From: Roseovarius halotolerans
GTDB taxonomy: Bacteria; Pseudomonadota; Alphaproteobacteria; Rhodobacterales; Rhodobacteraceae
Length of the DNA: 64,000 nt
Reading direction: 5' to 3'
NCBI RefSeq assembly: GCF_900172255.1
Contig: NZ_FWFU01000002.1
Coordinates: 1 to 64,000 of the forward strand
Under the pieces are notes generated by a model. It did not search any database, was not told the DNA's origin, and saw only the letters and a list, made by a program, of their open reading frames with translations. The position numbers were made by a program, and so were the translations under genes. This document shows, piece by piece, positions 29,648 through 37,745 of the stretch (the stretch's first letter is position 1; each line of letters starts with the position of its first letter).

Positions 29648-29679
29648 GTCGCCCTCCGGGCGACGGGGGCAGCGCCCCC
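29648..29679. repeat. Two tandem hairpins in the phnK-phnL gap
   Basis: GTCGCCC-tcc-GGGCGAC (29648-29664) is followed at once by GGGGGC-agc-GCCCCC (29665-29679). Both stems are perfect. They interrupt an operon whose other junctions overlap. They could be an RNA processing or stability element, or an attenuator. Confidence 0.55.
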
Positions 29680-29688
29680 GCCTGCGCC

Positions 29689-30459
29689 TCACACCTGCAA
29701 CACGCTCGACACCAGCAATTGCGTATAGCCATGCTGCGGATCGTCGAGCACCTGGTCTGTCAGCCCGCTTTCCACCACATGACCGTCCTTCATCACCATC
29801 AGCCGGTCCGCCAACAGGCGCACCACGGCAAGGTCATGGGTGACGATGATCGCGCTCAGCCCCATCTCGCGCACCAATCCGCGCAACAGGTCCAGAAGCC
29901 GCGCCTGCACCGACACGTCCAGCCCGCCGGTGGGTTCGTCCATGAACACCAGTCGCGGGCCGGTGACGAGGTTGCGCGCGATTTGCAAGCGCTGCTGCAT
30001 CCCCCCGGAAAAGGCCGTCGGGCGGTCGTCGATCCGATCATCCGGGATCTCCACCCTCCCCAGCCAATCCGTCGCCTGACTCCGGATATCGCCGTAGTGG
30101 CGCGCCCCCACGGCCATCAGCCGCTCGCCCACATTTCCGCCGGCACTCACGCCCATGCGCAGCCCGTCGCGCGCATGCTGGTGGACAAAGGCCCAATCCG
30201 TGCGCGACAGCATCCGCCGCTCGGGCTCGGACATGGCAAGCGTGTCACGCGGCCCGTCCGCCCGGGTGTCGAACAGCACTTCGCCCGCATCGGGCTCAAG
30301 CTGACCAGCCAGACAGCCCAAGAGCGTCGACTTCCCCGACCCGCTTTCGCCGACGATCCCCATCACCTCGCCGGGGTAAAGATCGAACGCCACATCGCGG
30401 CACCCAAGGCGCGCGCCGTAGTATTTCGTGATCCCCCTGACCTGCAAAAGCGGTGTCAT
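29689..30459 (-). CDS. phnK: C-P lyase ABC protein PhnK
   Basis: This 256-residue ABC ATPase of the C-P lyase core complex has Walker [10 protein letters not shown] near 39-47, signature [14 protein letters not shown], Walker [14 protein letters not shown] and the His switch VTHDLAVV. In the E. coli complex PhnK binds PhnJ on the GHIJ core. It overlaps the phnJ stop by four bases (ATGA). Confidence 0.96.
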   Translation of the reverse strand: MTPLLQVRGITKYYGARLGCRDVAFDLYPGEVMGIVGESGSGKSTLLGCLAGQLEPDAGEVLFDTRADGPRDTLAMSEPERRMLSRTDWAFVHQHARDGLRMGVSAGGNVGERLMAVGARHYGDIRSQATDWLGRVEIPDDRIDDRPTAFSGGMQQRLQIARNLVTGPRLVFMDEPTGGLDVSVQARLLDLLRGLVREMGLSAIIVTHDLAVVRLLADRLMVMKDGHVVESGLTDQVLDDPQHGYTQLLVSSVLQV

Positions 30460-31328
30460 GCCGCGCCCTCCTGTTTCGCCGCAAGCTGCGCGCCCAGATG
30501 GCCCTGCGCCTGACGGGTGCGGCAGTAATCGGTATCCGAACAGACAAACATCCGCCCGCCGCGATCATCGGTGATGACCTCGTCCAGATAGCTGTCCCGC
30601 GCACCACAGAGATCGCAGGGATGATCCGCCTTGCTGGCCTCGAACGGGTGATCCTCGAAATCGAGACTGACCACGTCGCTGTAAGGCGGCAGCGCGTAAA
30701 TGCGCTGTTCGCGCCCCGCGCCGAACAGCTGGATCGCAGGGCAATCCGCCAGCTTGGGATTGTCGAATTTGGGGATCGGCGACGGGTCCATCACATAGCG
30801 CCCCTCGACCTTCACCGGATAGGCATAGGCGGTGGCGATGGCGCCATGCTGGCTGATGTCCTCGTATAGCTTCACATGCATCAGCCCGTATTCCTCGAGG
30901 CTGTGCATCTTGCGCGTCTCGGTCTCGCGCGGCTCGAGAAAGCGCAGGGGTTCCGGGATCGGCACCTGATAGACCAGGATCTGATCTTCGCTCAAGGGCG
31001 CCTCGGGGATGCGGTGGCGGGTCTGGATGATCGTGGCGGCTTCGGTCTCCTCGGTCACCTCGACCCCGGCGGTGCGCTCAAAGAACTTGCGGATCGACAC
31101 CGCGTTGGTGGTGTCGTCCGCGCCCTGGTCGATCACCTTGAAACGGTCCTCGGGTGTCAGGGTTGCGGCGCTCACCTGCACGCCACCCGTGCCCCAGCCA
31201 TACGGCATCGGCATCTCGCGGCTGGCGAATGGCACCTGGTAGCCCGGCACCGCCAACCCCTTGAGGATCGCGCGGCGGATCATCCGCTTGGTCTGCTCGT
31301 CGAGATAGGCGAAATTGTAGTCGCTCAT
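30456..31328 (-). CDS. phnJ: alpha-D-ribose 1-methylphosphonate 5-phosphate C-P lyase
   Basis: This 290-residue radical SAM enzyme cleaves the carbon-phosphorus bond. The four cysteines expected of PhnJ are all present: Cys238, Cys241, Cys263 and Cys269 in CDLC and CSDTDYC. Three bind the 4Fe-4S cluster and the last forms the thiyl radical in E. coli. The ATG at 31328 overlaps the phnI stop (ATGA). The frame is open upstream inside phnI but this is shadow sequence. The enzyme should be functional. Confidence 0.97.
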   Translation of the reverse strand: MSDYNFAYLDEQTKRMIRRAILKGLAVPGYQVPFASREMPMPYGWGTGGVQVSAATLTPEDRFKVIDQGADDTTNAVSIRKFFERTAGVEVTEETEAATIIQTRHRIPEAPLSEDQILVYQVPIPEPLRFLEPRETETRKMHSLEEYGLMHVKLYEDISQHGAIATAYAYPVKVEGRYVMDPSPIPKFDNPKLADCPAIQLFGAGREQRIYALPPYSDVVSLDFEDHPFEASKADHPCDLCGARDSYLDEVITDDRGGRMFVCSDTDYCRTRQAQGHLGAQLAAKQEGAA

Positions 31329-32413
31329 TGCGCAGCCTCCTTCACCTCTTCGGCCCCCGCCGCCCGGCGCAGCTTGCGCACCAGCTCCAGCTCGGATTGG
31401 AAATCGACGTAATGGGGCAGCTTGATATGCTCGAGGAACCCGGTCGCCTGGATGTTGTCGCAATGCATCAGCACGAATTCCTCGTCCTGTGCCGGCGCAC
31501 CCTGGTCGTCCTCGCCCAACTCCTTCCAGCGCAGCGCCCGATCCACCAGCGCCATCGAAATCGCCTTGCGCTCGGTCTGCCCGAAGACCAGCCCGTAACC
31601 GCGCGTGAATTGCGGCGGCTCGGTCTTTGAACCCTTGAACTGGTTGACGCTCTCGCATTCGGTCACGGTGATCTCACCGATCTCGATGGCGAAACCAAGC
31701 TCGGGGATGTCCATCTCGACCGCCACAGTGCCGATGCGCAACTCGCCCACGAAGGCATGGTTGCGCGCATAGCCGCGCTGCGTGGAATAGGCGAGGCCCA
31801 GAACGAACCCCTCGTCACCCCGCGTCAGCGCCTGCAGCCGCAAGGCGCGCGCGGCGGGCAGCTCCATCGGTTCGCGCGTCAGGTCAGGCGGTGTCTCGCC
31901 GCTCTCGTCCTCGGTCTGGATCAACCCCTCGCGGTTCAGGAAACCGGTGATATGGGGCGTCGGCTCCCGCCGCGCCTCGCCTTCAGGGGCGGTCGGGGTC
32001 TCGCCTTCGGCCGCCAGTTTGAAATCCAACAGGCGATGCGTGTAATCGAAGGTCGGGCCAAGAACCTGCCCTCCCGGCGCGTCCTTGAACGTGGCCGAGA
32101 TGCGCCGCTCGCAGGCCATTTCGGCGGTCTTGACCGGCACTGATGAACCGAAACGCGGCAGCGTGGTGCGATAGGCGCGGATCAGAAAGATCGCCTCGAT
32201 CAGATCGCCGCGCGCCTGCTTGATCGCCAGCGCGGCAAGGTCCGGGTCGTAAAGCGACCCCTCGGTCATCACCCGGTTCACCGCCAGCGCCATCTGCTCG
32301 CGGATCTGCGCCACCGAAAGTTCCGGCACGGTCGGGTCGCCGCGCCGCTCTTCGGCCAGCCAGGCATGGGCATTGTCGATCGCCCGCTCGCCACCTTTCA
32401 CCGCCACATACAT
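31325..32413 (-). CDS. phnI: C-P lyase subunit PhnI
   Basis: This 362-residue PhnI, with PhnG and PhnH, transfers the phosphonate to the ribose of ATP, releasing adenine; alone PhnI shows nucleosidase activity. The N-terminus MYVAVKGGERAIDNAHAWLA is the family signature. The protein shows no gaps or missing regions by eye. Its ATG overlaps the phnH stop as TGATG. Confidence 0.96.
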   Translation of the reverse strand: MYVAVKGGERAIDNAHAWLAEERRGDPTVPELSVAQIREQMALAVNRVMTEGSLYDPDLAALAIKQARGDLIEAIFLIRAYRTTLPRFGSSVPVKTAEMACERRISATFKDAPGGQVLGPTFDYTHRLLDFKLAAEGETPTAPEGEARREPTPHITGFLNREGLIQTEDESGETPPDLTREPMELPAARALRLQALTRGDEGFVLGLAYSTQRGYARNHAFVGELRIGTVAVEMDIPELGFAIEIGEITVTECESVNQFKGSKTEPPQFTRGYGLVFGQTERKAISMALVDRALRWKELGEDDQGAPAQDEEFVLMHCDNIQATGFLEHIKLPHYVDFQSELELVRKLRRAAGAEEVKEAAQ

Positions 32414-32982
32414 CAGTTATCCTCCACTCGCGTGCTGCGCGGCAGGGCCGCGACCCGGTCTTGGCTGGTCAGGAAGAAATCGATCCCGAGCGGGAACAGC
32501 GCCGCATTGCGCCGCATGGCCGCCACGTCCGGCAGCGACAGGCGCGTGCTCTCCTTGATGCCCGGTCCTGTCAGCACCGCGCCCTGCGGCGCCAGTTCCG
32601 GCATCTCGACGATCAACGTCGCCGAGCGGTCGGGATATTCCGAGGTGCCGATCCGGTAGCCATCAAGCGGCTGCAAATCCGCCCATTGGCCCACCGCGAA
32701 AACCGCCTCTGCGGGGCCGACCAGCGGCGCGCCGGTGTGAAATGTGATCCAGTCGCGCACCCCCGCCACGTCCAGCCCGCCTGCCAGATGCATCGGCGTT
32801 TCAGGATCGCACAGCGTCAGGATCAGCGCGCCCGCGGCAGCCGACAGCGGCGCGGGCGGCACGGCGCCCGCCAGCGTCTCGATCCGACCGGGGCGCGCCA
32901 TGGCGTTCATCGCCGCGCGAAAGGCGCGGGCTGCATCGACCGGCGCGTCGGGAAATCCCCCCTCCAGGGCTTCGCTCTGCAT
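32413..32982 (-). CDS. phnH: C-P lyase subunit PhnH
   Basis: This 189-residue PhnH, a member of the GHIJ core complex needed for phosphonate attachment to ribose, has a family-typical FRAAMNAMARPGRIETLAG near the N-terminus and LPRGID-type sequence (FPLGIDFFLT) near the end. The ATG at 32982 shares a base with the phnG stop (TGATG); a TTG one codon upstream is also open. Confidence 0.94.
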   Translation of the reverse strand: MQSEALEGGFPDAPVDAARAFRAAMNAMARPGRIETLAGAVPPAPLSAAAGALILTLCDPETPMHLAGGLDVAGVRDWITFHTGAPLVGPAEAVFAVGQWADLQPLDGYRIGTSEYPDRSATLIVEMPELAPQGAVLTGPGIKESTRLSLPDVAAMRRNAALFPLGIDFFLTSQDRVAALPRSTRVEDN

Positions 32983-33425
32983 CAATCCTCTCCTCGCACC
33001 ATGGTGAAGAATTCGACCCTTGTCGCCGCCGCCTTGGCGCTTCGGGTGGCACGGATCGCCTGCATCTTCTCCTGCAACGGATCCAGCACCGCCGCACGCA
33101 GCGCCTCCGCCTGCGCGCCCTGCATCATCGCGTCGATCTGCGCGGCGCGGGTTGCATGATCCTTGTCGCGCCCCTGCACATAGGCATGGCCGATCTCTCC
33201 GGTCTCCAGCTTGATGGAACAGCGCGTCACCGTCATTTCCCCAAGGTTGAATGGCGCGCCCGTCGCGCCCGCCCGCCCCTGGACCATCACGCCCCCGGCC
33301 TCCGGCGCGCGCAGAAAGCTATAGGCGGGCGCGTCGCCGAAAGCAGCCCAAAGCCGCGCCAGATCCGCCGGCGGGGCCTTGGCCAGCAGGCTCATCCATT
33401 GCTGCCTTGCTTGGGTCTGGGTCAT
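32982..33425 (-). CDS. phnG: C-P lyase subunit PhnG
   Basis: This 147-residue PhnG is the first gene of the phnGHIJKLN operon. Family features include RQQWMSLLAKA at the N-terminus, the GRAGATGAPFNLGEMTVTRC block and the GHAYVQGRDKDHA motif. An AAGGTG site precedes the ATG. It is divergent from phnF; the 102-bp region between them holds a palindrome and a Pho-box-like site. Confidence 0.94.
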   Translation of the reverse strand: MTQTQARQQWMSLLAKAPPADLARLWAAFGDAPAYSFLRAPEAGGVMVQGRAGATGAPFNLGEMTVTRCSIKLETGEIGHAYVQGRDKDHATRAAQIDAMMQGAQAEALRAAVLDPLQEKMQAIRATRSAKAAATRVEFFTMVRGED

Positions 33426-33439
33426 CTGGACACCTTGTG

Positions 33440-33473
33440 GATTTGTCTAATATAGTATACAACTAGACAAATC
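33440..33473. promoter_or_regulatory. Probable PhnF operator palindrome
   Basis: GATTTGTCTA (33440-33449) and TAGACAAATC (33464-33473) are perfect reverse complements with a 14-base AT-rich centre. They lie 15-48 bp upstream of phnG and overlap the likely -10 region. PhnF regulators of other bacteria bind TAGAC/GTCTA-containing palindromes, so autoregulation and repression of phnG by PhnF is likely but inferred. Confidence 0.6.
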
Positions 33474-33508
33474 ATTACCAACCCTGCCCGAGTCGCACAA
33501 TCCCCGAA

Positions 33509-33529
33509 CGCGTGAAATTTTCGTGACAT
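33509..33529 (-). promoter_or_regulatory. Pho-box-like site reading toward phnG
   Basis: On the minus strand ATGTCAC-GAAA-ATTTCAC gives two PhoB half-sites at the required 11-bp period (6 of 7 and 5 of 7 matches to CTGTCAC). It starts at the phnF start codon and lies about 85-105 bp upstream of phnG. Confidence 0.55.
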
Positions 33530-34244
33530 GAGCCCCCGCAGCACCCCGATCTGGAAATCCATCCACAGCGCGCTGAGCGCCGACATCGCCGAGAAACGCT
33601 ATGGCCCCGGCGACAAGCTGCCCACCGAGGCGGCCCTCTCGCGCCGCTTCGGCGTCAACCGCCACACGGTGCGCCGCGCCCTTGCCCAGCTGGCCGATGA
33701 GGGCATCGTCCATGCGCGGCGCGGCGCCGGGGTCTTCGTGACCCACAGCCCGACCGACTATCCCATCGGTCGCCGGGTGCGCTTTCACCAGAACCTGCGC
33801 GCAGCCGGAAGGATGCCGACCAAGGAGATCCTGTCACTGGAAACCCGCGCCGCCGACGCCGGCGAAGCCGAGGCGCTCGATCTGCCCCCCGGCACGCCGG
33901 TCCATGCCTGCGAGGGTCTGTCACTGGCCGATGGCCAGCCCGTCGCCCTCTTTCGCAGTGTCTTTCCCGCCGCCCAACTCCCCGGCCTCCCCGAGGCGCT
34001 GCGGCGTCTGCGCTCGGTGACGGCGGCGCTTCAGGATCAGGGCGTCCCCGATTACACCCGCGCCTGGACGCGTCTGACCGCCAAGCGCGCCAATCCGACC
34101 CAGGCGCTGCACCTGCGGATTTCCGAGGGCGCGCCGATCCTGCGCACGGTCTCGCTCAATGTCGGCCCCGACGGCGCGCCGCTCGAATATGGCCGCACCT
34201 GGTTCGCCGGCGACCGCATCACACTGACGCTATCGGATTCCTGA
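33528..34244 (+). CDS. phnF: GntR-family phosphonate regulator PhnF
   Basis: This 238-residue HutC-subfamily GntR regulator has an N-terminal winged helix (KLPTEAALSRRFGVNRHTVR, residues about 31-50) and a UTRA ligand-binding domain that includes the GTPVHACEGLSLADGQPVAL stretch. It sits divergently from phnG, the standard position, and probably represses the C-P lyase genes in response to a pathway ligand or phosphate. No ribosome-binding site stands out. Confidence 0.9.
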   Translation: MSPRSTPIWKSIHSALSADIAEKRYGPGDKLPTEAALSRRFGVNRHTVRRALAQLADEGIVHARRGAGVFVTHSPTDYPIGRRVRFHQNLRAAGRMPTKEILSLETRAADAGEAEALDLPPGTPVHACEGLSLADGQPVALFRSVFPAAQLPGLPEALRRLRSVTAALQDQGVPDYTRAWTRLTAKRANPTQALHLRISEGAPILRTVSLNVGPDGAPLEYGRTWFAGDRITLTLSDS

Positions 34245-34321
34245 AGGATTCAAGCGGCTTGTCACGCCGCCGATACATTCATGCCCTAGCGTCAAGGGAA
34301 CAAGAGCGCGAGAGCAGCCCA

Positions 34322-35503
34322 ATGCAGATGCCATGGCCCGACATGCGCCTGACCGGCGCGACCGTCCTGCGCGGCGGCAAGATGCAGACCCGCTCGGTCG
34401 CGATCGAGCAGGGCCGCATCGGCAAGGGGCCATCTCCCGAGGTCGATCTCTCGGGCTACCTGATCCTGCCGGGCATCATCGACCTGCATGGTGACGCCTT
34501 CGAGCGCCATATCGCGCCGCGCCCCTCCGCGCCCTTCTCCGCCGAACAAGGGCTGATCGGCGCCGACCGCGAAGCCGCCGCCAATGGCGTGACCACCGCC
34601 TGGCTCGCGCAAAGCTGGTCCTGGGAAGGCGGGCGGCGCAGCCCCGACTACGCCGAATCCTTCCTCCATGCCTTTGACGCCTATCGCCACCGCATGAACA
34701 CCGACCTGCGCGTGCAGATCCGCTGCGAGACCCACACAGTCGACACCGCCGAACGCCTGATCGCCGCGATCCGGCGTCACCGCATCGGCTATGTCGTGTT
34801 CAACAACCATATCGAGGCCACGCTCAATATCGCCCATACCCGCCCCGAAAGGCTCGCCGCATGGGCGCATGAGGCCGGCCGCAGCCCGCGCGAACATCTC
34901 GCCGCACTCGAAGCCGCGCGCAACCAGCGTCAGGGCGTGCCCCGCCACCTCTGCCATCTCGCGCGCAATTTCGACGCGCTCGGGGTGATCTACGGCTCGC
35001 ATGACGACCCCGACGCCGAAACCCGCGAGACCTTCGCCATGATCGGCGCGCGGATCTGCGAGTTTCCCACGTCCCGCGCTGCGGCAAACCTTGCCAAGGC
35101 GGTCAATGACCCGGTCGTGATGGGTGCGCCCAACGTGGTGCGCGGCGGTTCGCAGGCGGGCAATATCTCGGCGCTCGACCTGATCGAGGCCGGCAAATGC
35201 GACGCCCTGGTCTCGGATTACTTCTACCCCGCCCTCTCGCAGGCCGCCTTCGCGCTCGTTGATCAGGGCATCGCCGATCTTCCCGCCGCCTGGGCGATGA
35301 TCTCCGAGACACCCGCGCGCATCATGCGCCTGACTGATCGCGGCACGCTCGAGGAGGGACAGCGCGCCGATATCGCCATCGTCAACGCCACCACCCGCGA
35401 GGTCGAAGCCACGCTGGTGCGCGGCCGGATCGCCCATCTTTCAGGCGAGGCGGCACAGCGATTCCTGCGCCTCGGCCAAAGCGTGTCCCTCGCGGCCGAA
35501 TAG
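34322..35503 (+). CDS. PhnM-like amidohydrolase, divergent paralogue
   Basis: This protein of about 393 residues is clearly homologous to PhnM: LPGIIDLHGDAFERH for the metal motif, GSHDDPDAE and VMGAPNVVRGGSQAGN further on. It differs from the true PhnM at 26.5 kb in key places: HGDAFERH replaces HTDNLERH, and NNHIEATLN replaces the MDHTPGQ block. That points to a changed substrate. It follows phnF by 77 bp on the same strand. The start at 34322 is chosen by a GAGAG site; in-frame ATGs at 34328 and 34343 are alternatives. Confidence 0.85.
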   Translation: MQMPWPDMRLTGATVLRGGKMQTRSVAIEQGRIGKGPSPEVDLSGYLILPGIIDLHGDAFERHIAPRPSAPFSAEQGLIGADREAAANGVTTAWLAQSWSWEGGRRSPDYAESFLHAFDAYRHRMNTDLRVQIRCETHTVDTAERLIAAIRRHRIGYVVFNNHIEATLNIAHTRPERLAAWAHEAGRSPREHLAALEAARNQRQGVPRHLCHLARNFDALGVIYGSHDDPDAETRETFAMIGARICEFPTSRAAANLAKAVNDPVVMGAPNVVRGGSQAGNISALDLIEAGKCDALVSDYFYPALSQAAFALVDQGIADLPAAWAMISETPARIMRLTDRGTLEEGQRADIAIVNATTREVEATLVRGRIAHLSGEAAQRFLRLGQSVSLAAE

Positions 35504-35516
35504 GTGCGAACCGGGC

Positions 35517-35538
35517 CTGTCACGAAGTTTTCATGAAA
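35517..35538 (+). promoter_or_regulatory. Pho-box-like site upstream of a candidate small RNA
   Basis: CTGTCAC-GAAG-TTTTCAT-GAAA shows two PhoB half-sites exactly 11 bp apart (7 of 7 and 5 of 7 matches). A possible -10, TAGCGT, is at 35548-35553. No coding gene follows on this strand before the terminator at 35657. Confidence 0.55.
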
Positions 35539-35559
35539 TCATCGCCGTAGCGTCGTGGG

Positions 35560-35658
35560 AATCGCCGAGTTTCGCAATACGGACTGCCCCCGTATTGTCC
35601 TGAAATCCCTTTCAATAACGAAACACAGGGTGTCCCCGAAACCGGGGGCACCCTTTTC
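35560..35658 (+). ncRNA. Candidate small RNA, about 100 nt
   Basis: The stretch has no credible open frame. It contains a perfect 8-bp hairpin CAATACGG-N7-CCGTATTG (35575-35597), a pyrimidine-rich single-stranded linker, and an intrinsic terminator at 35627-35657. A Pho-box-like site and a possible -10 precede it. This is the typical order of a trans-acting small RNA: 5' hairpin, linker, terminator hairpin with T run. The start is estimated from the -10 position. The alternative is a long 3' leader of the PhnM-like gene. Confidence 0.4.
35627..35657 (+). terminator. Intrinsic terminator, right of the PhnM-like gene
   Basis: GGGTGTCCCC pairs with GGGGGCACCC through ten bases (one G-T) around a six-base loop, followed by TTTT. 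It lies 124 bp beyond the PhnM-like gene's stop, which is far for that gene and suggests its own transcript. Confidence 0.85.
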
Positions 35659-35683
35659 AGTCACGGGCGCGCAGCCACCGGGT

Positions 35684-36301
35684 TCATCCGCCGTGCTTTT
35701 CCAGAAACGCCTCGGCAGACAACGCCCGAAAGTCCGCAAGGGCCGCGCGCAGGCGGGCATGGTCCCAATCCCACCAGGCCAGCGCGATCAGCCGGCCGGC
35801 CACCGCTTCGGGCAGGCGGGCGCGCACCGGGCGCGCGGGCACGCCCGCGACGATCTGATAGGGCGCCACGTCCTTCGTCACCACCGCGCCCGAGGCCACC
35901 ACCGCCCCGTGGCCGACCGTCACCTCGGGCTTGACCTGCGCCCCGTGCCCGAGCCACGTATCATGACCGATCGTCGCGCGGCGCGCCCGGCGCGCGCGAA
36001 ACCAGTCCGCATCGTCCTCGGCGTCAGGCCAGTAACTGGCCGAGCGATACATGAAATGGTGCAGGCTGGCGCGGTCGAGCGGATGATCCGTCGCGCCGAT
36101 CCTCACGAAACTGGCGATATTGGCGAACCGCCCGACATCGGCATTGGCGATATCGCAATAGCGGTCGCAATAGGAATAATCGCCGATCACCGAATAGGCC
36201 ACCCGGCTGCCGCGCCCGATCTCGCTATAGGCGCCGAAATCGCTCTCGGTGATCTCGCAATCGGGATGCACGTTCGCACCGTCGGCCCTCAAGTTCTTCA
36301 T
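35684..36301 (-). CDS. Phosphonate-locus hexapeptide-repeat acyltransferase
   Basis: This protein of about 205 residues has a left-handed beta-helix made of hexapeptide repeats, seen from YSEIGRGSRVAYSVIG through DVGRFANIASFVRIG to IGHDTWLGHGAQVKPEVTVG. It resembles the acetyltransferase family often placed with phn genes, where it may acetylate aminoalkyl phosphonates, a role like PhnO. The HPLDRASLHHFMYRS block is the catalytic-His region of CAT-like xenobiotic acetyltransferases. The start at 36301 trims a low-complexity extension. Confidence 0.85.
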   Translation of the reverse strand: MKNLRADGANVHPDCEITESDFGAYSEIGRGSRVAYSVIGDYSYCDRYCDIANADVGRFANIASFVRIGATDHPLDRASLHHFMYRSASYWPDAEDDADWFRARRARRATIGHDTWLGHGAQVKPEVTVGHGAVVASGAVVTKDVAPYQIVAGVPARPVRARLPEAVAGRLIALAWWDWDHARLRAALADFRALSAEAFLEKHGG

Positions 36302-36388
36302 CTTTCCGCGTCCCTTGCCCGCTGCGCCATTCCCGCGACCCGGCTTCATCTTGTCCGAAACATTCCTGCCGGCGTCGTCCCGCCATCG

Positions 36389-37741
36389 TCAGTGGCCGCT
36401 GTCATCCGACCGGATCAACCGGCGTCGCAACCAGCCAGATACCGAATCCATCAACATGACCATGAGCAGGATGAGTATGATGTAATAGCTCACCTCCTCC
36501 CAGTCCTTCTGGGTGATCATCGCCTGGGTCAGCAACAACCCGATGCCGCCCCCCGTGATCGCGCCGATGATCGTGGCGCTGCGGGTGTTGGATTCCAGGT
36601 AATAGAGAACCTGGCTCAGCAGGATCGGCGTGATCTGCGGAATGACCCCGAAACGATAGCGTTGCAGCGGCTTTGCGCCGGTGGATTGCACGCCCTCGAT
36701 CTGGTTCTTGTCGACATTCTCCAGGGCCTCGGAAAACAGCTTGCCGAAGCTCCCGGTGTCGGTGATCAGGATCGCCAGCGCTCCGGTCAGCGGCCCCGGC
36801 CCGAAGGCGCGCGCCAGGATGATCGTCCAGATCAGCGCATCCACCCCCCGCACGAAGTCGAACACCCGCCGCACAGCGGCGCGCACCACCATCAGCGGGG
36901 AAAAGTTGCGCGCGGCGGCAAAGGCCAGCGGCAACGCCACCAGCGCCGCCCCCATCGTGCCCAGGAACGCCATCAGGATCGTCTCGAAGATCGCCCAGAC
37001 CACGTCCCGATGCTGCCACATGCTGTTGGTCCAGACATCGTGGATCATGGCGGCCAGATTGCTCTTGCCCGCCACCAGCCGGTCGCCCGACACGGCCAGC
37101 CCGACCAACTCGCCGAAACTCTTGCCATAAAAGGGGCTGTCGAGCGTGAACCAGAACAGCTCCCAGCCGAAATGATATCGCATCACCTCGGTGCGGGCCT
37201 TGGTCAGGATGACGCGCCCGGCATCGGTGGTGATATCGACCCGCGCGTTGCTGGCGCTGATCCAGTCGGGGATCTCGCCCGCCGGAAGGTCCAGCGCGAT
37301 ACCGCGGCGGCTCACTTCGGCCTCGATCAGCCCGTAGCCCGGCACGTCATAGCGCATCCTGTCGCCGTCCAGCAGCACCTCCTGCCCGTGCTTGAGCGAA
37401 ACCAGCGCGCGGTCGTCATTCCCGATATCGACCCAGTCGGGACTCGTGCCCTCGGGCCATGTGCCCTTGTTCTCGCCTTCCACCGCAACGGTGATCCCGC
37501 CGACGCGATTGTCGCGCGTCACATGGGTCTTGTAGCTGTAGCTGTCGGCGACAAGGATGCGGGCATTGTCCATGCGCGCCCGCTCCGCAAGGCCCGGAAT
37601 GTCGAAGGCGAAGAAGATATAGACGAAATAAGCCAGGATGACGGCGGGAATGGCAAAGGCCAGCAGCCGCTTGCGCTGAAAGAAGGCGGTAGCGTCAAAC
37701 AGCGCGGCGCCGGTCCCGGCAGTGTTGCTCGATGCGCTCAT
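36389..37741 (-). CDS. phnE2: Phosphonate ABC transporter permease, long form
   Basis: This 450-residue inner-membrane permease has one N-terminal helix (about 29-49), then a periplasmic insert of roughly 150 residues, then the permease domain with the EAA-type loop (ENVDKNQIEGVQSTGAKPLQ). This long form occurs with a shorter PhnE1 in phosphonate importers. It is the second permease of the phnCDE1E2 system. phnE1 ends four bases upstream. Confidence 0.94.
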   Translation of the reverse strand: MSASSNTAGTGAALFDATAFFQRKRLLAFAIPAVILAYFVYIFFAFDIPGLAERARMDNARILVADSYSYKTHVTRDNRVGGITVAVEGENKGTWPEGTSPDWVDIGNDDRALVSLKHGQEVLLDGDRMRYDVPGYGLIEAEVSRRGIALDLPAGEIPDWISASNARVDITTDAGRVILTKARTEVMRYHFGWELFWFTLDSPFYGKSFGELVGLAVSGDRLVAGKSNLAAMIHDVWTNSMWQHRDVVWAIFETILMAFLGTMGAALVALPLAFAAARNFSPLMVVRAAVRRVFDFVRGVDALIWTIILARAFGPGPLTGALAILITDTGSFGKLFSEALENVDKNQIEGVQSTGAKPLQRYRFGVIPQITPILLSQVLYYLESNTRSATIIGAITGGGIGLLLTQAMITQKDWEEVSYYIILILLMVMLMDSVSGWLRRRLIRSDDSGH

Positions 37742-37745
37742 CGCC

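Noticed and set aside
34259-34293. TTGTCAC followed by TTCATG and TAGCGTC before the PhnM-like gene, resembling a Pho box
   Set aside because: The half-sites are not 11 bp apart, so it fails the PhoB spacing rule despite similar words.
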